A stretch of DNA of 61,092 nt from Piscirickettsiaceae bacterium CG07_land_8_20_14_0_80_44_28 (GCA_002779995.1 PEWX01000028.1:1-61092), one strand, 5' to 3'; shown: positions 18,210 to 27,810, counted from the first letter of the stretch. Numbers and translations are program-made. The notes: generated by a model not told the origin, from the letters alone.

Positions 18210-18365
18210 AGCGCTTTCCTTTTTAAATTAATTTGATTGATGAACATGAAATTATGAAAGCATCTATTTTAACGAAATTTTGACTTGGATGTATAGCCGC
18301 TTTGATGAAAGATTTGCAGTTTTCATCTGAAATGCCGATATAGTTTTTAACAAACACAGAAAACA

Positions 18366-18440
18366 GGACACCTCGATTAACGCCCAGCGAAGCTTGGTTA
18401 GATCCTGCAAAATTTTTTCAGGGATTAATCGAGGTGCCCT
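18366..18440 (+). ncRNA. Candidate structured RNA (three-way junction) in the leader of the CBS-domain gene
   Basis: An exact 12-bp outer stem (CACCTCGATTAA at 18369-18380 with TTAATCGAGGTG at 18425-18436, plus a few further pairs outward) encloses two hairpins: CCAGC-GAA-GCTTGG at 18384-18397 and CCTG...CAGG at 18404-18422. It ends about 35 bases before the GTG start of the CBS gene and has no T-run, so it is not a simple terminator. It does not match a riboswitch class I can name. A protein-binding inverted repeat is the alternative. Confidence 0.45.
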
Positions 18441-18474
18441 CCGTCATAGTTGAACCAGTCAGGGAGGTTGCGTT

Positions 18475-19095
18475 GTGTTTATAGTTTATTCTCCGGAAGG
18501 GCGTAATCGGGTGACTTCAGCACAAGGGTTCCCAAAGTTAAAAGTGGATCCTACCAAGGAGACGCTGGCGTTGGGTGAATCTGAAATGGATCAATTGCCA
18601 TTGAACCCTGTCCAAAAGCGTGAAGGACGTTCCCAATCAGCGCTGAAACAATATCAAGCCGTTCAACATCCTCCCAGAACGCCTGTTGTTAAAATTTCAG
18701 AAATGATGGTTTCCCCTGTTATTACCATTGAACAACATCAAACCATTGAAGATGCTTGGAAATTGATCAAAAATGCGAAAATTCATCATTTGCCCGTGCT
18801 GAATGAGGATGGCCGTTTGGTCGGGCTGTTGACTAGCCATGATTTGCTTTCGCTTAAATATGAAGCGAATCCCAGTGTCCGTGACAATGAGATGATCGTG
18901 TCTGATTGGATGAAAAAAGAGGTCGTAACCACTAAAGCGGATACCGATATTCGTCGGGTCGCTTATGTCATGAGCGAATATAATTTGAGTTGTTTACCGA
19001 TCATGTCAGAATTGGATGAGGTGGTGGGGATGGTCACTCAGTCTGATATTGTTAGGCGTTTGGGTCAGTCTCCACCACTCGAAGTCTATGCTTGA
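18475..19095 (+). CDS. CBS-domain pair protein
   Basis: 206 residues. After a polar, probably disordered N-terminal 70 residues come two CBS domains: one opening with MMVSPVITIEQHQTIEDAW (about 76-130) and one with WMKKEVVTTKADTDIRRVA (about 145-200). Such Bateman modules bind adenine nucleotides and sense energy state or regulate partners. There is no fused effector domain. GTG start with GGGAGGTT upstream. The unusual leader suggests expression is controlled after transcription starts. Confidence 0.88.
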   Translation: MFIVYSPEGRNRVTSAQGFPKLKVDPTKETLALGESEMDQLPLNPVQKREGRSQSALKQYQAVQHPPRTPVVKISEMMVSPVITIEQHQTIEDAWKLIKNAKIHHLPVLNEDGRLVGLLTSHDLLSLKYEANPSVRDNEMIVSDWMKKEVVTTKADTDIRRVAYVMSEYNLSCLPIMSELDEVVGMVTQSDIVRRLGQSPPLEVYA

Positions 19096-19119
19096 AGTGG
19101 TGAAGCTTGTTATGGCAAA

Positions 19120-20049
19120 TTAGCCATCCGCATTAATGGTTTGAATTAACGCTGGTAATACCTGATCGGCTTTGTCGTTGTCTATTTGGCAAGTGCCTGC
19201 AGCTTGATGACCTCCCCCGCCATATTGCAAACACAAGGCACCTACATTGGTTTTTGAGGTGCGATTTAAGATGGATTTACCGATTGCAAAGACTGTGTTT
19301 TGTTTTTGAAACCCCCATAATACATGGATTGAAATATTGCATTCTGGATAAAGCGCGTAGATCATAAAGCGGTTAGTCGGGTGAATAATGTCTTCATTTC
19401 TTAAATCCAGTACGACTAGATTCTGATGAACTTGAGAGCACTTTTGTAATTGTGCTTTTGCTGCTTGCTCATGTTCAAAGTAAAGATCCACGCGTTCCTT
19501 GACATCAGGAAGGTTTAATATTTGTTCGATGGAGTGATCGCGACAATAGTCAATCAGTTCCATCATTAATTGATAGTTGGAAATTCGGAACGTTCGAAAG
19601 CGACCCAAGCCGGTACGCGCATCCATTAAGAAGTTGAGCAAGGGCCAGCCGGTTGGATTCAGCACTTCTTCTCGATTAAAGTCAGCCGCATCGCCTTTAT
19701 CAACGGCTTCCATTAAATCCACATCAACTTTCGGAAAGGCTTTGGCTCCGCCATAGTAGTCGTACACCACTCTAGCCGCTGAGGGGGCTTTAGGGTCGAT
19801 AATATAATTATCGGCGGCCTCATTTCGCAAGCTTTCACTTAAGTGATGGTCGAATGCCAAATGGCATTGTGGCACATACGGCAAATTGGTGGTAATGTCC
19901 TTATTGGTAATTTCAATCTTTTGGTCTTGCATGTCCTTTGGGTGAACAAACAAGATATCTTCGATAAGGTCGAGTTCTTTAAGAAGAACGGCGCAAACCA
20001 GTCCGTCAAAATCACTGCGGGTAACCAATCTAAATTTTTCTGCTGACAT
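19120..20049 (-). CDS. DHH/DHHA1 family phosphoesterase (exopolyphosphatase-like)
   Basis: 309 residues. TRSDFDGLVCAVLL and AFDHHLSES are DHH metal-binding motifs, and the C-terminal GGGGHQAAGTCQI is the DHHA1 substrate motif. The family includes NrnA-type oligoribonucleases, pAp phosphatases and exopolyphosphatases; the substrate cannot be fixed. No membrane segment. It is convergent with the CBS gene and stands alone on its strand; the thioredoxin-fumC pair lies upstream with its own spacing of 67 bp. Confidence 0.87.
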   Translation of the reverse strand: MSAEKFRLVTRSDFDGLVCAVLLKELDLIEDILFVHPKDMQDQKIEITNKDITTNLPYVPQCHLAFDHHLSESLRNEAADNYIIDPKAPSAARVVYDYYGGAKAFPKVDVDLMEAVDKGDAADFNREEVLNPTGWPLLNFLMDARTGLGRFRTFRISNYQLMMELIDYCRDHSIEQILNLPDVKERVDLYFEHEQAAKAQLQKCSQVHQNLVVLDLRNEDIIHPTNRFMIYALYPECNISIHVLWGFQKQNTVFAIGKSILNRTSKTNVGALCLQYGGGGHQAAGTCQIDNDKADQVLPALIQTINADG

Positions 20050-20116
20050 ATCTGTTCCTTTATTTTCTTAAATTGTTTGAAGACTGTATCTTTCTGTTTG
20101 TATTTCCAGTATTGAA

Positions 20117-20491
20117 TTAGGAGGAATTTACTTTTTGCGCTTTTGCGTAGTCCTGGTGAACTTTTTTCATATCGAGCACCGTTAATTTTTTGAGTTGCTG
20201 CGTCAACTCATCCGCAGAAATGAGTCCTGCATTGGCGAAAATAACGATTTTTTCGCGTATAAAAACCAGCGTGGGAATTGAGCGAACTTGCAGTGACTTG
20301 GCCAACTCAGGCTGATCTTCTATATCGATTTTTGCAAAGAGCACATCCGGGTGGGTTGCCGCGGCGGCATCGATAATTGGCAATAATGGTTTACATGGGG
20401 CACACCAAGGTGCCCAAAAAACTAAAACTACCATTTTATTTTTGTTCATCTTACTGTCAAATGTTTCGATTGTTAAGTCGATAATGCGCAT
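20117..20491 (-). CDS. Thioredoxin-family protein
   Basis: 124 residues of thioredoxin fold with the active site WCAPC (29-33) in a slightly variant form (classical thioredoxin has WCGPC) and the cis-proline loop RSIPTLVF. No signal peptide, so cytosolic. The C-terminal 20 residues extend past the fold. It starts 13 bp after the fumC stop on the same strand, suggesting co-transcription with fumarase. Confidence 0.9.
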   Translation of the reverse strand: MRIIDLTIETFDSKMNKNKMVVLVFWAPWCAPCKPLLPIIDAAAATHPDVLFAKIDIEDQPELAKSLQVRSIPTLVFIREKIVIFANAGLISADELTQQLKKLTVLDMKKVHQDYAKAQKVNSS

Positions 20492-20504
20492 TTGATTTCC
20501 TTTG

Positions 20505-21887
20505 TTAAGGATTGCCTCCTTCTGTTAGCAAGGCAGGGTTGAGGTGTTTTTTTAAGGTGGTTTCATCAAGGTTTGTCATCTGCTTTGCAACCTCTAAAAC
20601 TGGCTGGCCTGATTCGTAAGCCTTTTTGGCAATCGCTGCCCCCATCTCATACCCCACAATCCGATTTAAAGCCGTCACTAAAATTGGATTGGTTGCTAAA
20701 GTTTCTTCGATCTTGTTTTGGTTGACTTGAAACCCGGCAATCGCCTTTTCGGCTAATACCTGAGAAGCATTGCCGGCAATTTCTAGGCTTTGCAGTAGAT
20801 TTAGAGCAATCATTGGCAACATGACATTCAATTGAAAATTACCCGATTGGCCACCAATCGTAATGGCGGTATGATTCCCCATAATTTGCGCCGCGACCAT
20901 ACAGACTGCTTCGGGGATGACCGGGTTCACTTTTCCAGGCATAATTGAGCTACCGGGCTGTAAAGCCGGTAATTGAATTTCAGCCAGGCCTGCTAAGGGG
21001 CCAGAGTTCATCCATCGTAAGTCATTGGCGATTTTCATTAAGCTGGTCGCCAGTACATTGAGTTGACCACTTAATTCCACTGCCGTGTCTTGAGAACTTA
21101 ATCCGACAAATAGATTTGGCATGGGGTCAAAGTCAATAGCGGTAATGGTGCTTAAATTCGCACAGACTAGGCGGCCAAATTGAGGATCGGCATTAATACC
21201 GGTTCCAACAGCCGTTCCACCCTGAGGCAGCCTGTGCAGTCTTTTTTGAGTTTCGCGCAACCTTTCAATGTTATCTTGGATGAGCTGGCGCCAAGCAGAA
21301 ATCTCCTGGTCTAGTCGAATAGGGGTGGCATCCATCAGGTGTGTTCGACCTGTTTTTACAATGCCTTTGACAGCTGCTTCTTTGGCAGCCAAGGTGTTGA
21401 CTAAGGTTTGTAAAGCGGGCAGTAATTGTTCTTCTAAAGCGATGGCTGCTGCCAAGTGAATCGCGGTTGGGATAACGTCATTGGAGCTTTGGCTCATATT
21501 GACATCATCATTCGGGTGAATTGCCATTCCGCTTTTTTGCTGTGCTAGATGGGCAATCACTTCATTGGCATTCATATTGGTGCTGGTGCCGGAACCGGTT
21601 TGAAAAACATCAATCGGGAAGTGCGCTAGATGTTTCCCTTCAATTAATTCACTGGCAGCCGTTTGAATGGCTTCGGCTTTTTGGGGGGATAGCAATCCTA
21701 ATTCCAAATTACTTTCTGAGCAAGCAAATTTAATTAAGCCTAAGGCTTTAATAAAAAGCGCCGGCATAGGGGTGTGACTCATTGGGAAATTGTTTATGGC
21801 CCTTTGAGTCTGTGCACCATAAAGGGCATTTTGGGGAACTTCCAAGCTACCCATGCTATCTTTTTCGGTTCGAGTTTTTTGCGTCAT
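20505..21887 (-). CDS. fumC: Fumarate hydratase, class II
   Basis: 460 residues, the iron-independent fumarase. The superfamily signature GSSIMPGKVNPV, the GSGTSTNMNANEV block and the TGRTHLMDATP block are present. It interconverts fumarate and malate in the TCA cycle; sucCD of the same cycle is at 33.4 kb. A near-copy of the decamer repeat at 20984 is read Ala-Gly-Leu. The iron-free enzyme class is expected to tolerate oxidative stress, which fits its thioredoxin neighbour. Confidence 0.96.
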   Translation of the reverse strand: MTQKTRTEKDSMGSLEVPQNALYGAQTQRAINNFPMSHTPMPALFIKALGLIKFACSESNLELGLLSPQKAEAIQTAASELIEGKHLAHFPIDVFQTGSGTSTNMNANEVIAHLAQQKSGMAIHPNDDVNMSQSSNDVIPTAIHLAAAIALEEQLLPALQTLVNTLAAKEAAVKGIVKTGRTHLMDATPIRLDQEISAWRQLIQDNIERLRETQKRLHRLPQGGTAVGTGINADPQFGRLVCANLSTITAIDFDPMPNLFVGLSSQDTAVELSGQLNVLATSLMKIANDLRWMNSGPLAGLAEIQLPALQPGSSIMPGKVNPVIPEAVCMVAAQIMGNHTAITIGGQSGNFQLNVMLPMIALNLLQSLEIAGNASQVLAEKAIAGFQVNQNKIEETLATNPILVTALNRIVGYEMGAAIAKKAYESGQPVLEVAKQMTNLDETTLKKHLNPALLTEGGNP

Positions 21888-22141
21888 ATAAATTGGATCT
21901 CAAAATAATCAAAATAAAAAGGGTTTCGTTTAATGACCGCTATGATTGCGCTCTGGAATTCTGTAAAATCATTGTTATTCTATCTTATTCAATAACCAAA
22001 ATCAGACCTTTAAATGGGCGTTTTTTCTAGGTGCCAGTATTAAATATTAATCTAGCCCCCTATCAGGGCTGTGGTTTTTAAGTGGCAGACTCGGTGTGAA
22101 AATGTTCGAAATCCTCAATTAATAAAGATGTTTTAATCGCT

Positions 22142-24082
22142 ATGCTTTTATCAAAAACCTTTCCAAGCCATTTGTTAGAACACAGTTTGTGGTGGCAGCT
22201 GGTGTCGTCAGAAACGGATGATGCAATAACCGTTTCTAAAAAATTGGAAACCTTGCTTGGAAAAAAGGTGACGGATATTGAAACCTTTCTAATGTGCTTA
22301 TTGCCAGAAAGTCGCACCTTGTTAATGAACCAATTGGCTTCTATTCGACAGAAGGGGGCTGCCGGCGAACGATTTTTAGTGGGGGTTGCACAACCAGACC
22401 ACCCACTATGGTTAACCCATGAACTACACCTTAATAAGCAACAAGCGCATCCTGTCATCACTGCAATTTGTAACGACCTGACAGATATAGCCGAATTAAC
22501 GGCAAACTCGACTGAATTTCAAAAATATCAGCCCCCAAAAGACGCCACTCGGAATGAGGCGTCGTTATTACAGCAACAATTTCAGAATCAAACGCAATTC
22601 TTAGCCATGTTAAGTCATGAGTTGAGGTCACCCTTGATGGGGTTGAATAGCATGCTGAATATTGTCAAACAAAAACTTTCCGGCGCTCAGAATGAAAAGG
22701 TGGCTGAAGAATTAAAAGTGATGAAAATGACCATTGATCAGATGAACTTTTTAATCAATGATATTTTGACTTATGCACAAACAGAATTTAATCAAATTCG
22801 TTTGAATCCAACCGTATTCGATTTGCATGAAATGGCGGATTATGTCTGTCACCTAACCAAATCGATTGCTTCGGAAAATGGCATTGATGTCCATTTTTCG
22901 GTGACGACACAAAATGATTGTTTTTATGGTGACCTCGTTCGCTTGTCGCAGGTGTTGGTGAATTTAATTGTGAATGCCATTAAATTTACTCAGCAGGGCG
23001 GTGTCGAAGTGATGATTAATGAAGAGGATGAATTTATTGAATTTCATGTGGCCGATTCCGGTGAAGGCATTGATGAGTCGGAGTTGGCGTCTATCTTTAC
23101 GCCATTTAAACAGTTGGATTCAAAGGGCGGCGAACAATATGTGGGGTCTGGCTTAGGCTTGTCAATTGTTAAAACCTTAGTGGATTTAATGGGGGGGATT
23201 TTAGAAGTTAAATCCAAGCGAGGCGAGGGAACGGATTTTTCATTTGTGATTCCCATGCGCTCAGGGGGGTGCCCAGATTCAGCACTGCCACAATCACAAC
23301 CGCAACCGCTTCCTGGACTCAGCCATATCAATTCATGTGAGTTTGAAATTTTGGTGGCGGATGATTCGGTGATTAATCGTAAAGTCATGCAAGCTTTTCT
23401 AGAGGAGTTGGGGTGTCATGTCGATCAGGCAGAAGATGGCACCCAGGCCTGGCAAAAATTTCAACAAAAACCCTATGATTTTGTGTTTTTGGATATTCAA
23501 ATGCCTGGATTAAATGGTATGGAAGTTTGTCAGAAAATGAGACAACTTCCGCAACAGCAAACGCATTCCCTCAAAGGAATTTTTGCACTGACCGCACCAC
23601 ATACTGAGGCAGAGGTGCTTGGCGCCGGCACTTCTATTGATAAGAGTCTATTTGATGCCTGGTTAGAAAAACCCGCCTCACAAGATAAAATCATCCACCT
23701 ATTGCACTGCCAATCCTATTCGGATACGGATTCAGTCAGTTCGAGCGAAGGAGGTCAAAGTGAAAAAGAGTCGAGTGAAGTCATGACGAACCCTTCGAAA
23801 AATATGCCAGAAGGCTTGGTATCGTTAATGCCACAGCTAAAAGAGAATGTTGATCAGGATCTTGCCGATTTTGAAAGCGCGCGCGCGCATAACGACTTGT
23901 CAAAAGGGCAGGCCGCCTTGCATCGGCTCAAAGGAAATCTAATGTTGTTTGAGTTGACCGATGCGGTGGACTTGGTTAGGCTTTTGGAATCTTTAAAAAC
24001 CTATGACGATGCAGAAAAAATTAATAAAAAATTAAAAAGACTTGAAAAAAAACTCAATGACATCTATAAAGTTTATCTATAA
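22142..24082 (+). CDS. Soluble hybrid sensor histidine kinase (HisKA-HATPase-REC-HPt)
   Basis: 646 residues without membrane helices. An unassigned N-terminal region of about 140 residues is followed by HisKA (phospho-His159 in MLSHELRSP), HATPase_c (VNLIVNAIKFTQQGG and SGLGLSIVKTL), a receiver domain (acidic pair in VADDSV, phospho-Asp451 in VFLDIQMPG) and an HPt domain (His594 in LHRLKGN). The layout gives a full BarA/ArcB-style relay, ready to pass phosphate to a separate response regulator; the regulator gene directly downstream is the obvious candidate. No PAS signature is evident. Confidence 0.93.
   Translation: MLLSKTFPSHLLEHSLWWQLVSSETDDAITVSKKLETLLGKKVTDIETFLMCLLPESRTLLMNQLASIRQKGAAGERFLVGVAQPDHPLWLTHELHLNKQQAHPVITAICNDLTDIAELTANSTEFQKYQPPKDATRNEASLLQQQFQNQTQFLAMLSHELRSPLMGLNSMLNIVKQKLSGAQNEKVAEELKVMKMTIDQMNFLINDILTYAQTEFNQIRLNPTVFDLHEMADYVCHLTKSIASENGIDVHFSVTTQNDCFYGDLVRLSQVLVNLIVNAIKFTQQGGVEVMINEEDEFIEFHVADSGEGIDESELASIFTPFKQLDSKGGEQYVGSGLGLSIVKTLVDLMGGILEVKSKRGEGTDFSFVIPMRSGGCPDSALPQSQPQPLPGLSHINSCEFEILVADDSVINRKVMQAFLEELGCHVDQAEDGTQAWQKFQQKPYDFVFLDIQMPGLNGMEVCQKMRQLPQQQTHSLKGIFALTAPHTEAEVLGAGTSIDKSLFDAWLEKPASQDKIIHLLHCQSYSDTDSVSSSEGGQSEKESSEVMTNPSKNMPEGLVSLMPQLKENVDQDLADFESARAHNDLSKGQAALHRLKGNLMLFELTDAVDLVRLLESLKTYDDAEKINKKLKRLEKKLNDIYKVYL
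23443..23452. repeat. CCAGGCCTGG decamer
   Basis: Exact copy in the receiver domain of the hybrid kinase, read Gln-Ala-Trp; followed by CAAAAATT. Confidence 0.95.
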
Positions 24083-24134
24083 AGGCTTATAATTTGTAGC
24101 TAATTTGTTCATTTTAATAAAAAAGGATTTTCGC

Positions 24135-24833
24135 ATGGCAAAGGCAAAACCTAAAGTGCTTTTAGCAGAAGACCATGATTTGGTTCGTGCTGGGTTTAAA
24201 TCAATTTTGGATATGGATGGCACAGTCAAAGTTGTTGCTGAAGCCCAAGATGGTGAAGCCACGTTGGAACTTGTCTCTTCTGAAAAGCCCGATATACTGA
24301 TTATTGACTTATCGATGCCAAAATTGAGTGGTATGGCTGTCATAACCCAGTTAAAAAAGCAAAAGAATCCCATCAAAATTATCGTGTTAACCGCAGCAGA
24401 AGCGCCTAATGTCTGGAAAGAAGTGGTTGACTTAGGCGTTGAAGGCATTGCCTTAAAATCCATTTCTAAATCGGAATTGGTTACGGGGATTAAAGCCGTG
24501 GTTGCCGGTAAATCTTTTATTCACTCTGAAATTCAACCAGGCCTGGATGCTTATTGCGCAGAACAGGCACAAAAACCGGCTGAAACAGAGGATTCTGAAG
24601 AAACGCCCAAACGCCGAAGAAAAATCTCTATTCGAGAAAAACAGGTGATTAAGCTGGTTGCAGAAGGTTATAAAACTAAGGATATTGCTGAAATTTTAGG
24701 AATCAGCGATCGCACGGTTTCCAAGCATCGTGAGAATATTATGACTAAATTAGATCTGTCTGCTTCAGCTGAATTAGTTAATTACGCCAGTCATATCGGT
24801 TTGTTAAAAGTGGGTATTGACGAAATCCGCTAA
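24135..24833 (+). CDS. LuxR/NarL-family response regulator
   Basis: 232 residues: receiver domain with phospho-Asp58 (DILIIDLSMPK) and a C-terminal LuxR helix-turn-helix (ISIREKQVIKLVAEGYKTKD, then DRTVSKHRENIMTKLDL). A Glu/Lys-rich linker near 150-170 joins them. I chose ATG 24135 with AAAGGAT upstream; an in-frame start 30 bases earlier is unlikely. It begins 52 bp after the hybrid kinase and is its probable output. The receiver has AEDHD and a Lys in LKSISK, so it should be phosphorylatable. Target genes unknown. Confidence 0.94.
   Translation: MAKAKPKVLLAEDHDLVRAGFKSILDMDGTVKVVAEAQDGEATLELVSSEKPDILIIDLSMPKLSGMAVITQLKKQKNPIKIIVLTAAEAPNVWKEVVDLGVEGIALKSISKSELVTGIKAVVAGKSFIHSEIQPGLDAYCAEQAQKPAETEDSEETPKRRRKISIREKQVIKLVAEGYKTKDIAEILGISDRTVSKHRENIMTKLDLSASAELVNYASHIGLLKVGIDEIR
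24537..24546. repeat. CCAGGCCTGG decamer
   Basis: Exact copy in the linker of the LuxR-type regulator, read Pro-Gly-Leu. Confidence 0.95.
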
Positions 24834-24854
24834 AATATCACTTTTTGGTTTTTC

Positions 24855-24884
24855 AAAAGGGTAACTCAATGAGAGACCCTTTTT
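24855..24884 (+). terminator. Intrinsic terminator after the response regulator
   Basis: AAAAGGGT and ACCCTTTT pair around a small inner stem (CTC-AAT-GAG). The 3' side runs into TTTTTG and, a few bases on, an eight-T stretch. Confidence 0.8.
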
Positions 24885-24903
24885 GTTCCTTTTTTTTACA
24901 TAT

Positions 24904-24981
24904 GAACCCTTTGCATGAGTGGGACACGAAACAAAAATTTTGACCCTTTTTATTCGTGACGCCTTCTCGTGCAAAAAGTTC
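24904..24981. mobile_element. MITE-like element, short deleted form (copy 2)
   Basis: 78 bp with ends GAACCCTTTGCATGAG and GAACTTTTTGCACGAG (inverted). It joins the two end types (TGGGACACGAA and AAGGCGTCACGAA) directly and lacks the central palindrome of the 160-bp form. The directly repeated ATAT (24900-24903, 24982-24985) is a possible target duplication. It lies between the regulator and mgtE. Confidence 0.75.
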
Positions 24982-25080
24982 ATATACCTTATCAGTCACA
25001 GCAATCAAACCTATGTAAACCCATTTTTTCTATAGCCGCTAGTGACGGAAGCTAACGATATTGATTTGAGGACATCCTGA

Positions 25081-26451
25081 ATGGATAAGACCCCCCCGTT
25101 AGAGATGACCGGATTGAGTGCGGAAGAAAAGCTGGTTTTTTTACAAGCTTTGGTTGCTGAACATCGCCAATCTGAAATTATTGAGTTTTTTGCTTCCTTA
25201 ACCGGTTCTGAAATAGCCAATTTAATTGAATCCTTTCCTTATGACGCTCGAGACGCTTTATGGGAAGGGCTTTCTGATGATCAAAAAGGTGAGGTGCTGT
25301 CATCATTAAATGAAAGTGCACGTGCTCATCTGATAAAGAATTTAGATGCATCAGAAATTTGTGAAGTTACCCATCATTTAGACGCTCAAGATACGGCGGA
25401 TATCTTGGACTCTTTGCAGGATAAACGTGGTGAAGATGTCATTGATATGATGGCGTTATCGCGCCGGGATGAAATCAATCAGGTGCTGGCTTATGAATCT
25501 GACGCTGTTGGGCGTTATATGCATACCGATGTGGTGCGCATTCGTGAGAATATTAAGCTGGAAGTGGTTCAGCGATATTTACGAATCAAGGGTGAAATTC
25601 AAAAAAACACTTTAGAGTTAATGGTGGTTGATGGAGAGCATCATCTATTAGGCACTTTGCATGTAGTGGAGTTATTAAGATATGATCCATCACTGTTGGT
25701 GGCGGATATTATGGAAACCCCCGAAAAGGTATTGGATACTATGAATGCGATTGAAGCAGCGAAACTGCTTCGATTTAAAAATCAACATTTCGCGGCAGTG
25801 GTCAATGAATCCGGGGTATTGGTTGGTCAATTAACGGCGGCTGATGTGCTGGAATTAACGGTGGAAGAAGGCGATCAAACGGTTCGTCATTTAGCTGGAC
25901 TTGAAAACGAAATCGACTTATTTGCGCCAGTTCGCAAAAGTGTCAATGCCCGTACTTTGTGGTTAGGCATTAATTTGGCGACAGCTTTTTTAGCTGCGGC
26001 TGTCATTGGGCAATTCGAAGCGGTGATTGCTCAGGTTGTGGCTTTGGCGGTATTAATGCCGGTTGTTGCCAGTATGGGGGGAATAGCCGGTAGCCAAACC
26101 CTAACCTTAACCATCCGTGGTTTGGCGATGGGTAAAGTCATAGGGTCTAATCAAAGCGTTTTATTTAACAAAGAATTTGCGATCGGATTAATCAACGGAG
26201 CAATTTGGGCACTGGTGGTGGCTTTGATTTCACAAATTTGGTTTCAAGATGTGATGATTAGTTTGGTGATTGGTACCGCCATTTTAATTAATATGATCGC
26301 TGCGGGGATTGCTGGGGTGTTGATTCCACTGGTTTTAAAAAGACTGGGTCAAGATCCTGCTTTATCCGGGGCGGTTATTTTAACCACGGTAACGGATGTG
26401 GTCGGATTTTTATCTTTTTTAGGTTTGGCAACGATGCTGATCCTTAAATAA
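25081..26451 (+). CDS. mgtE: Magnesium transporter MgtE
   Basis: 456 residues in MgtE order: N-terminal superhelical domain (about 10-130), two CBS domains (about 135-255) acting as a Mg2+-sensing plug, then five membrane helices (about 285-455) with the conserved PVVASMGGIAGSQTLTLTIRG pore segment. GAGGAC stands 10 bases before the ATG. There is no obvious Mg2+-riboswitch-like structure in the leader, which is mostly occupied by the short MITE. The next gene begins 13 bp downstream. Confidence 0.95.
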   Translation: MDKTPPLEMTGLSAEEKLVFLQALVAEHRQSEIIEFFASLTGSEIANLIESFPYDARDALWEGLSDDQKGEVLSSLNESARAHLIKNLDASEICEVTHHLDAQDTADILDSLQDKRGEDVIDMMALSRRDEINQVLAYESDAVGRYMHTDVVRIRENIKLEVVQRYLRIKGEIQKNTLELMVVDGEHHLLGTLHVVELLRYDPSLLVADIMETPEKVLDTMNAIEAAKLLRFKNQHFAAVVNESGVLVGQLTAADVLELTVEEGDQTVRHLAGLENEIDLFAPVRKSVNARTLWLGINLATAFLAAAVIGQFEAVIAQVVALAVLMPVVASMGGIAGSQTLTLTIRGLAMGKVIGSNQSVLFNKEFAIGLINGAIWALVVALISQIWFQDVMISLVIGTAILINMIAAGIAGVLIPLVLKRLGQDPALSGAVILTTVTDVVGFLSFLGLATMLILK

Positions 26452-26464
26452 AAGGCTTAATCGT

Positions 26465-26893
26465 TTGAGTGATAAAGTTGGCTGGAGAGAATGGGTTAAG
26501 TTACCTGATTTAGGGATTAAGCGCCTTAAATGTAAAGTGGATACGGGCGCGAAAAATTCAGCCCTACACACGTTTGAATTGATAAACTTTGAAAAAAATG
26601 GGCAGCAATGGGTTCGTTTTAGTATTCATCCAGATGAATATGATTTGTCTAAAGTTCAGCAGTGCGAAGCTAAGATACAAGACGAGAGAGCCGTAACCGA
26701 CTCAGGCGGAAATGTGACTGTTCGATATTTTATTGAAACGACGATAGAAATTGGAGGTCATAAAATTCTGGCGCCAGTTTCTTTAACCAGTAGAGATTCA
26801 ATGGTGTTTAAAATGTTATTAGGTCGTTCGGCATTGCGGAAAGCAAAATTAACAGTGAATCCTACCAAATCATTTCTACAAGGAAGAAAATAA
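26465..26893 (+). CDS. RimK-associated putative zinc/aspartyl protease (PF05618-type, RimB-like)
   Basis: 142 residues. The motif [16 protein letters not shown] (Asp26) resembles the retropepsin-type active site of the family named ATP-dependent zinc protease, which travels with rimK. TTG start with AAAGG upstream. It overlaps rimK by one base (TAATG), so translation is coupled. In Pseudomonas, RimB-type proteins trim glutamate tails that RimK adds to ribosomal protein S6; a similar counter-role here is inference. Confidence 0.85.
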   Translation: MSDKVGWREWVKLPDLGIKRLKCKVDTGAKNSALHTFELINFEKNGQQWVRFSIHPDEYDLSKVQQCEAKIQDERAVTDSGGNVTVRYFIETTIEIGGHKILAPVSLTSRDSMVFKMLLGRSALRKAKLTVNPTKSFLQGRK

Positions 26894-27807
26894 TGAAAAT
26901 TGCCATTTTATCAAGAGGGCCAGAGCTTTATTCTACGCGTCGTCTCGTTGAGGCTGCAAAAGAGAGAGGGCATGATGTTCGGGTGATTGATGCACTACGA
27001 TGCTATATGAATATTAATTCAGTTTCCCCGGAAGTGCATTATAAAGGCGAAATTTTAGAGGGGTTTGATGCGATTATTCCTCGTATTGGTGCCTCAGTCA
27101 CTTTTTATGGCACCGCAGTGTTGCGTCAATTTGAAATGATGAACGTATTTCCTTTAAATGAATCCGTTGCGATATCCCGTTCACGCGATAAATTAAGAAG
27201 TTTACAACTCCTCTCTCGTAAAGGGGTTGGCTTGCCTGTTAGCGGTATTGCACACTCACCGGACGATGTAGATGATTTATTAAAAATTGTCGGTGGCGCC
27301 CCGGTCGTTATTAAACTCTTAGAGGGAACGCAAGGCGTGGGCGTGGTATTAGCTGAAACCAAATCGGCCGCTACCAGTGTTATCCAGGCCTTTCATGGCT
27401 TAAAGGCGAATATTCTTGTCCAAGAATTTATAAAGGAAGCGGGAGGGGCAGATATTCGTTGCTTTGTGGTGGGTGGTAAGGTTATTGCAGCAATGAAGCG
27501 CCAAGGGAAAGAGGGTGAATTTCGATCTAATCTGCATCAGGGCGGTTCAGCAAATTTAATCAAAATCACAGCCTCTGAGCGTGCAACGGCGGTGAATGCA
27601 GCTAAAATTATGGGACTCAATGTCTGTGGAGTTGATTTGCTTCGCTCTAATCATGGCCCGGTGGTGATGGAGGTGAACTCTTCTCCTGGGCTAGAAGGGA
27701 TTGAAGGGGCAACCGGTAAGGATATTGCTGGCATGATCATTGGCTTTATTGAAACCAATGCCAATAAAAAAACCGTCAACCGAACCAAAACGGTTGGAAA
27801 AGGTTAA
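26893..27807 (+). CDS. rimK: RimK-family alpha-L-glutamate ligase
   Basis: 304 residues. A pre-ATP-grasp domain ([18 protein letters not shown]) precedes an ATP-grasp domain (about 95-290) with [35 protein letters not shown] and the metal-binding [12 protein letters not shown]. RimK adds glutamate residues to the C-terminus of ribosomal protein S6. The S6 encoded here at 50.1 kb ends KRRGDK rather than in E. coli's Glu-Glu tail, so the natural target deserves checking. Middle gene of a three-gene operon. Confidence 0.94.
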   Translation: MKIAILSRGPELYSTRRLVEAAKERGHDVRVIDALRCYMNINSVSPEVHYKGEILEGFDAIIPRIGASVTFYGTAVLRQFEMMNVFPLNESVAISRSRDKLRSLQLLSRKGVGLPVSGIAHSPDDVDDLLKIVGGAPVVIKLLEGTQGVGVVLAETKSAATSVIQAFHGLKANILVQEFIKEAGGADIRCFVVGGKVIAAMKRQGKEGEFRSNLHQGGSANLIKITASERATAVNAAKIMGLNVCGVDLLRSNHGPVVMEVNSSPGLEGIEGATGKDIAGMIIGFIETNANKKTVNRTKTVGKG

Positions 27808-27810
27808 GTC

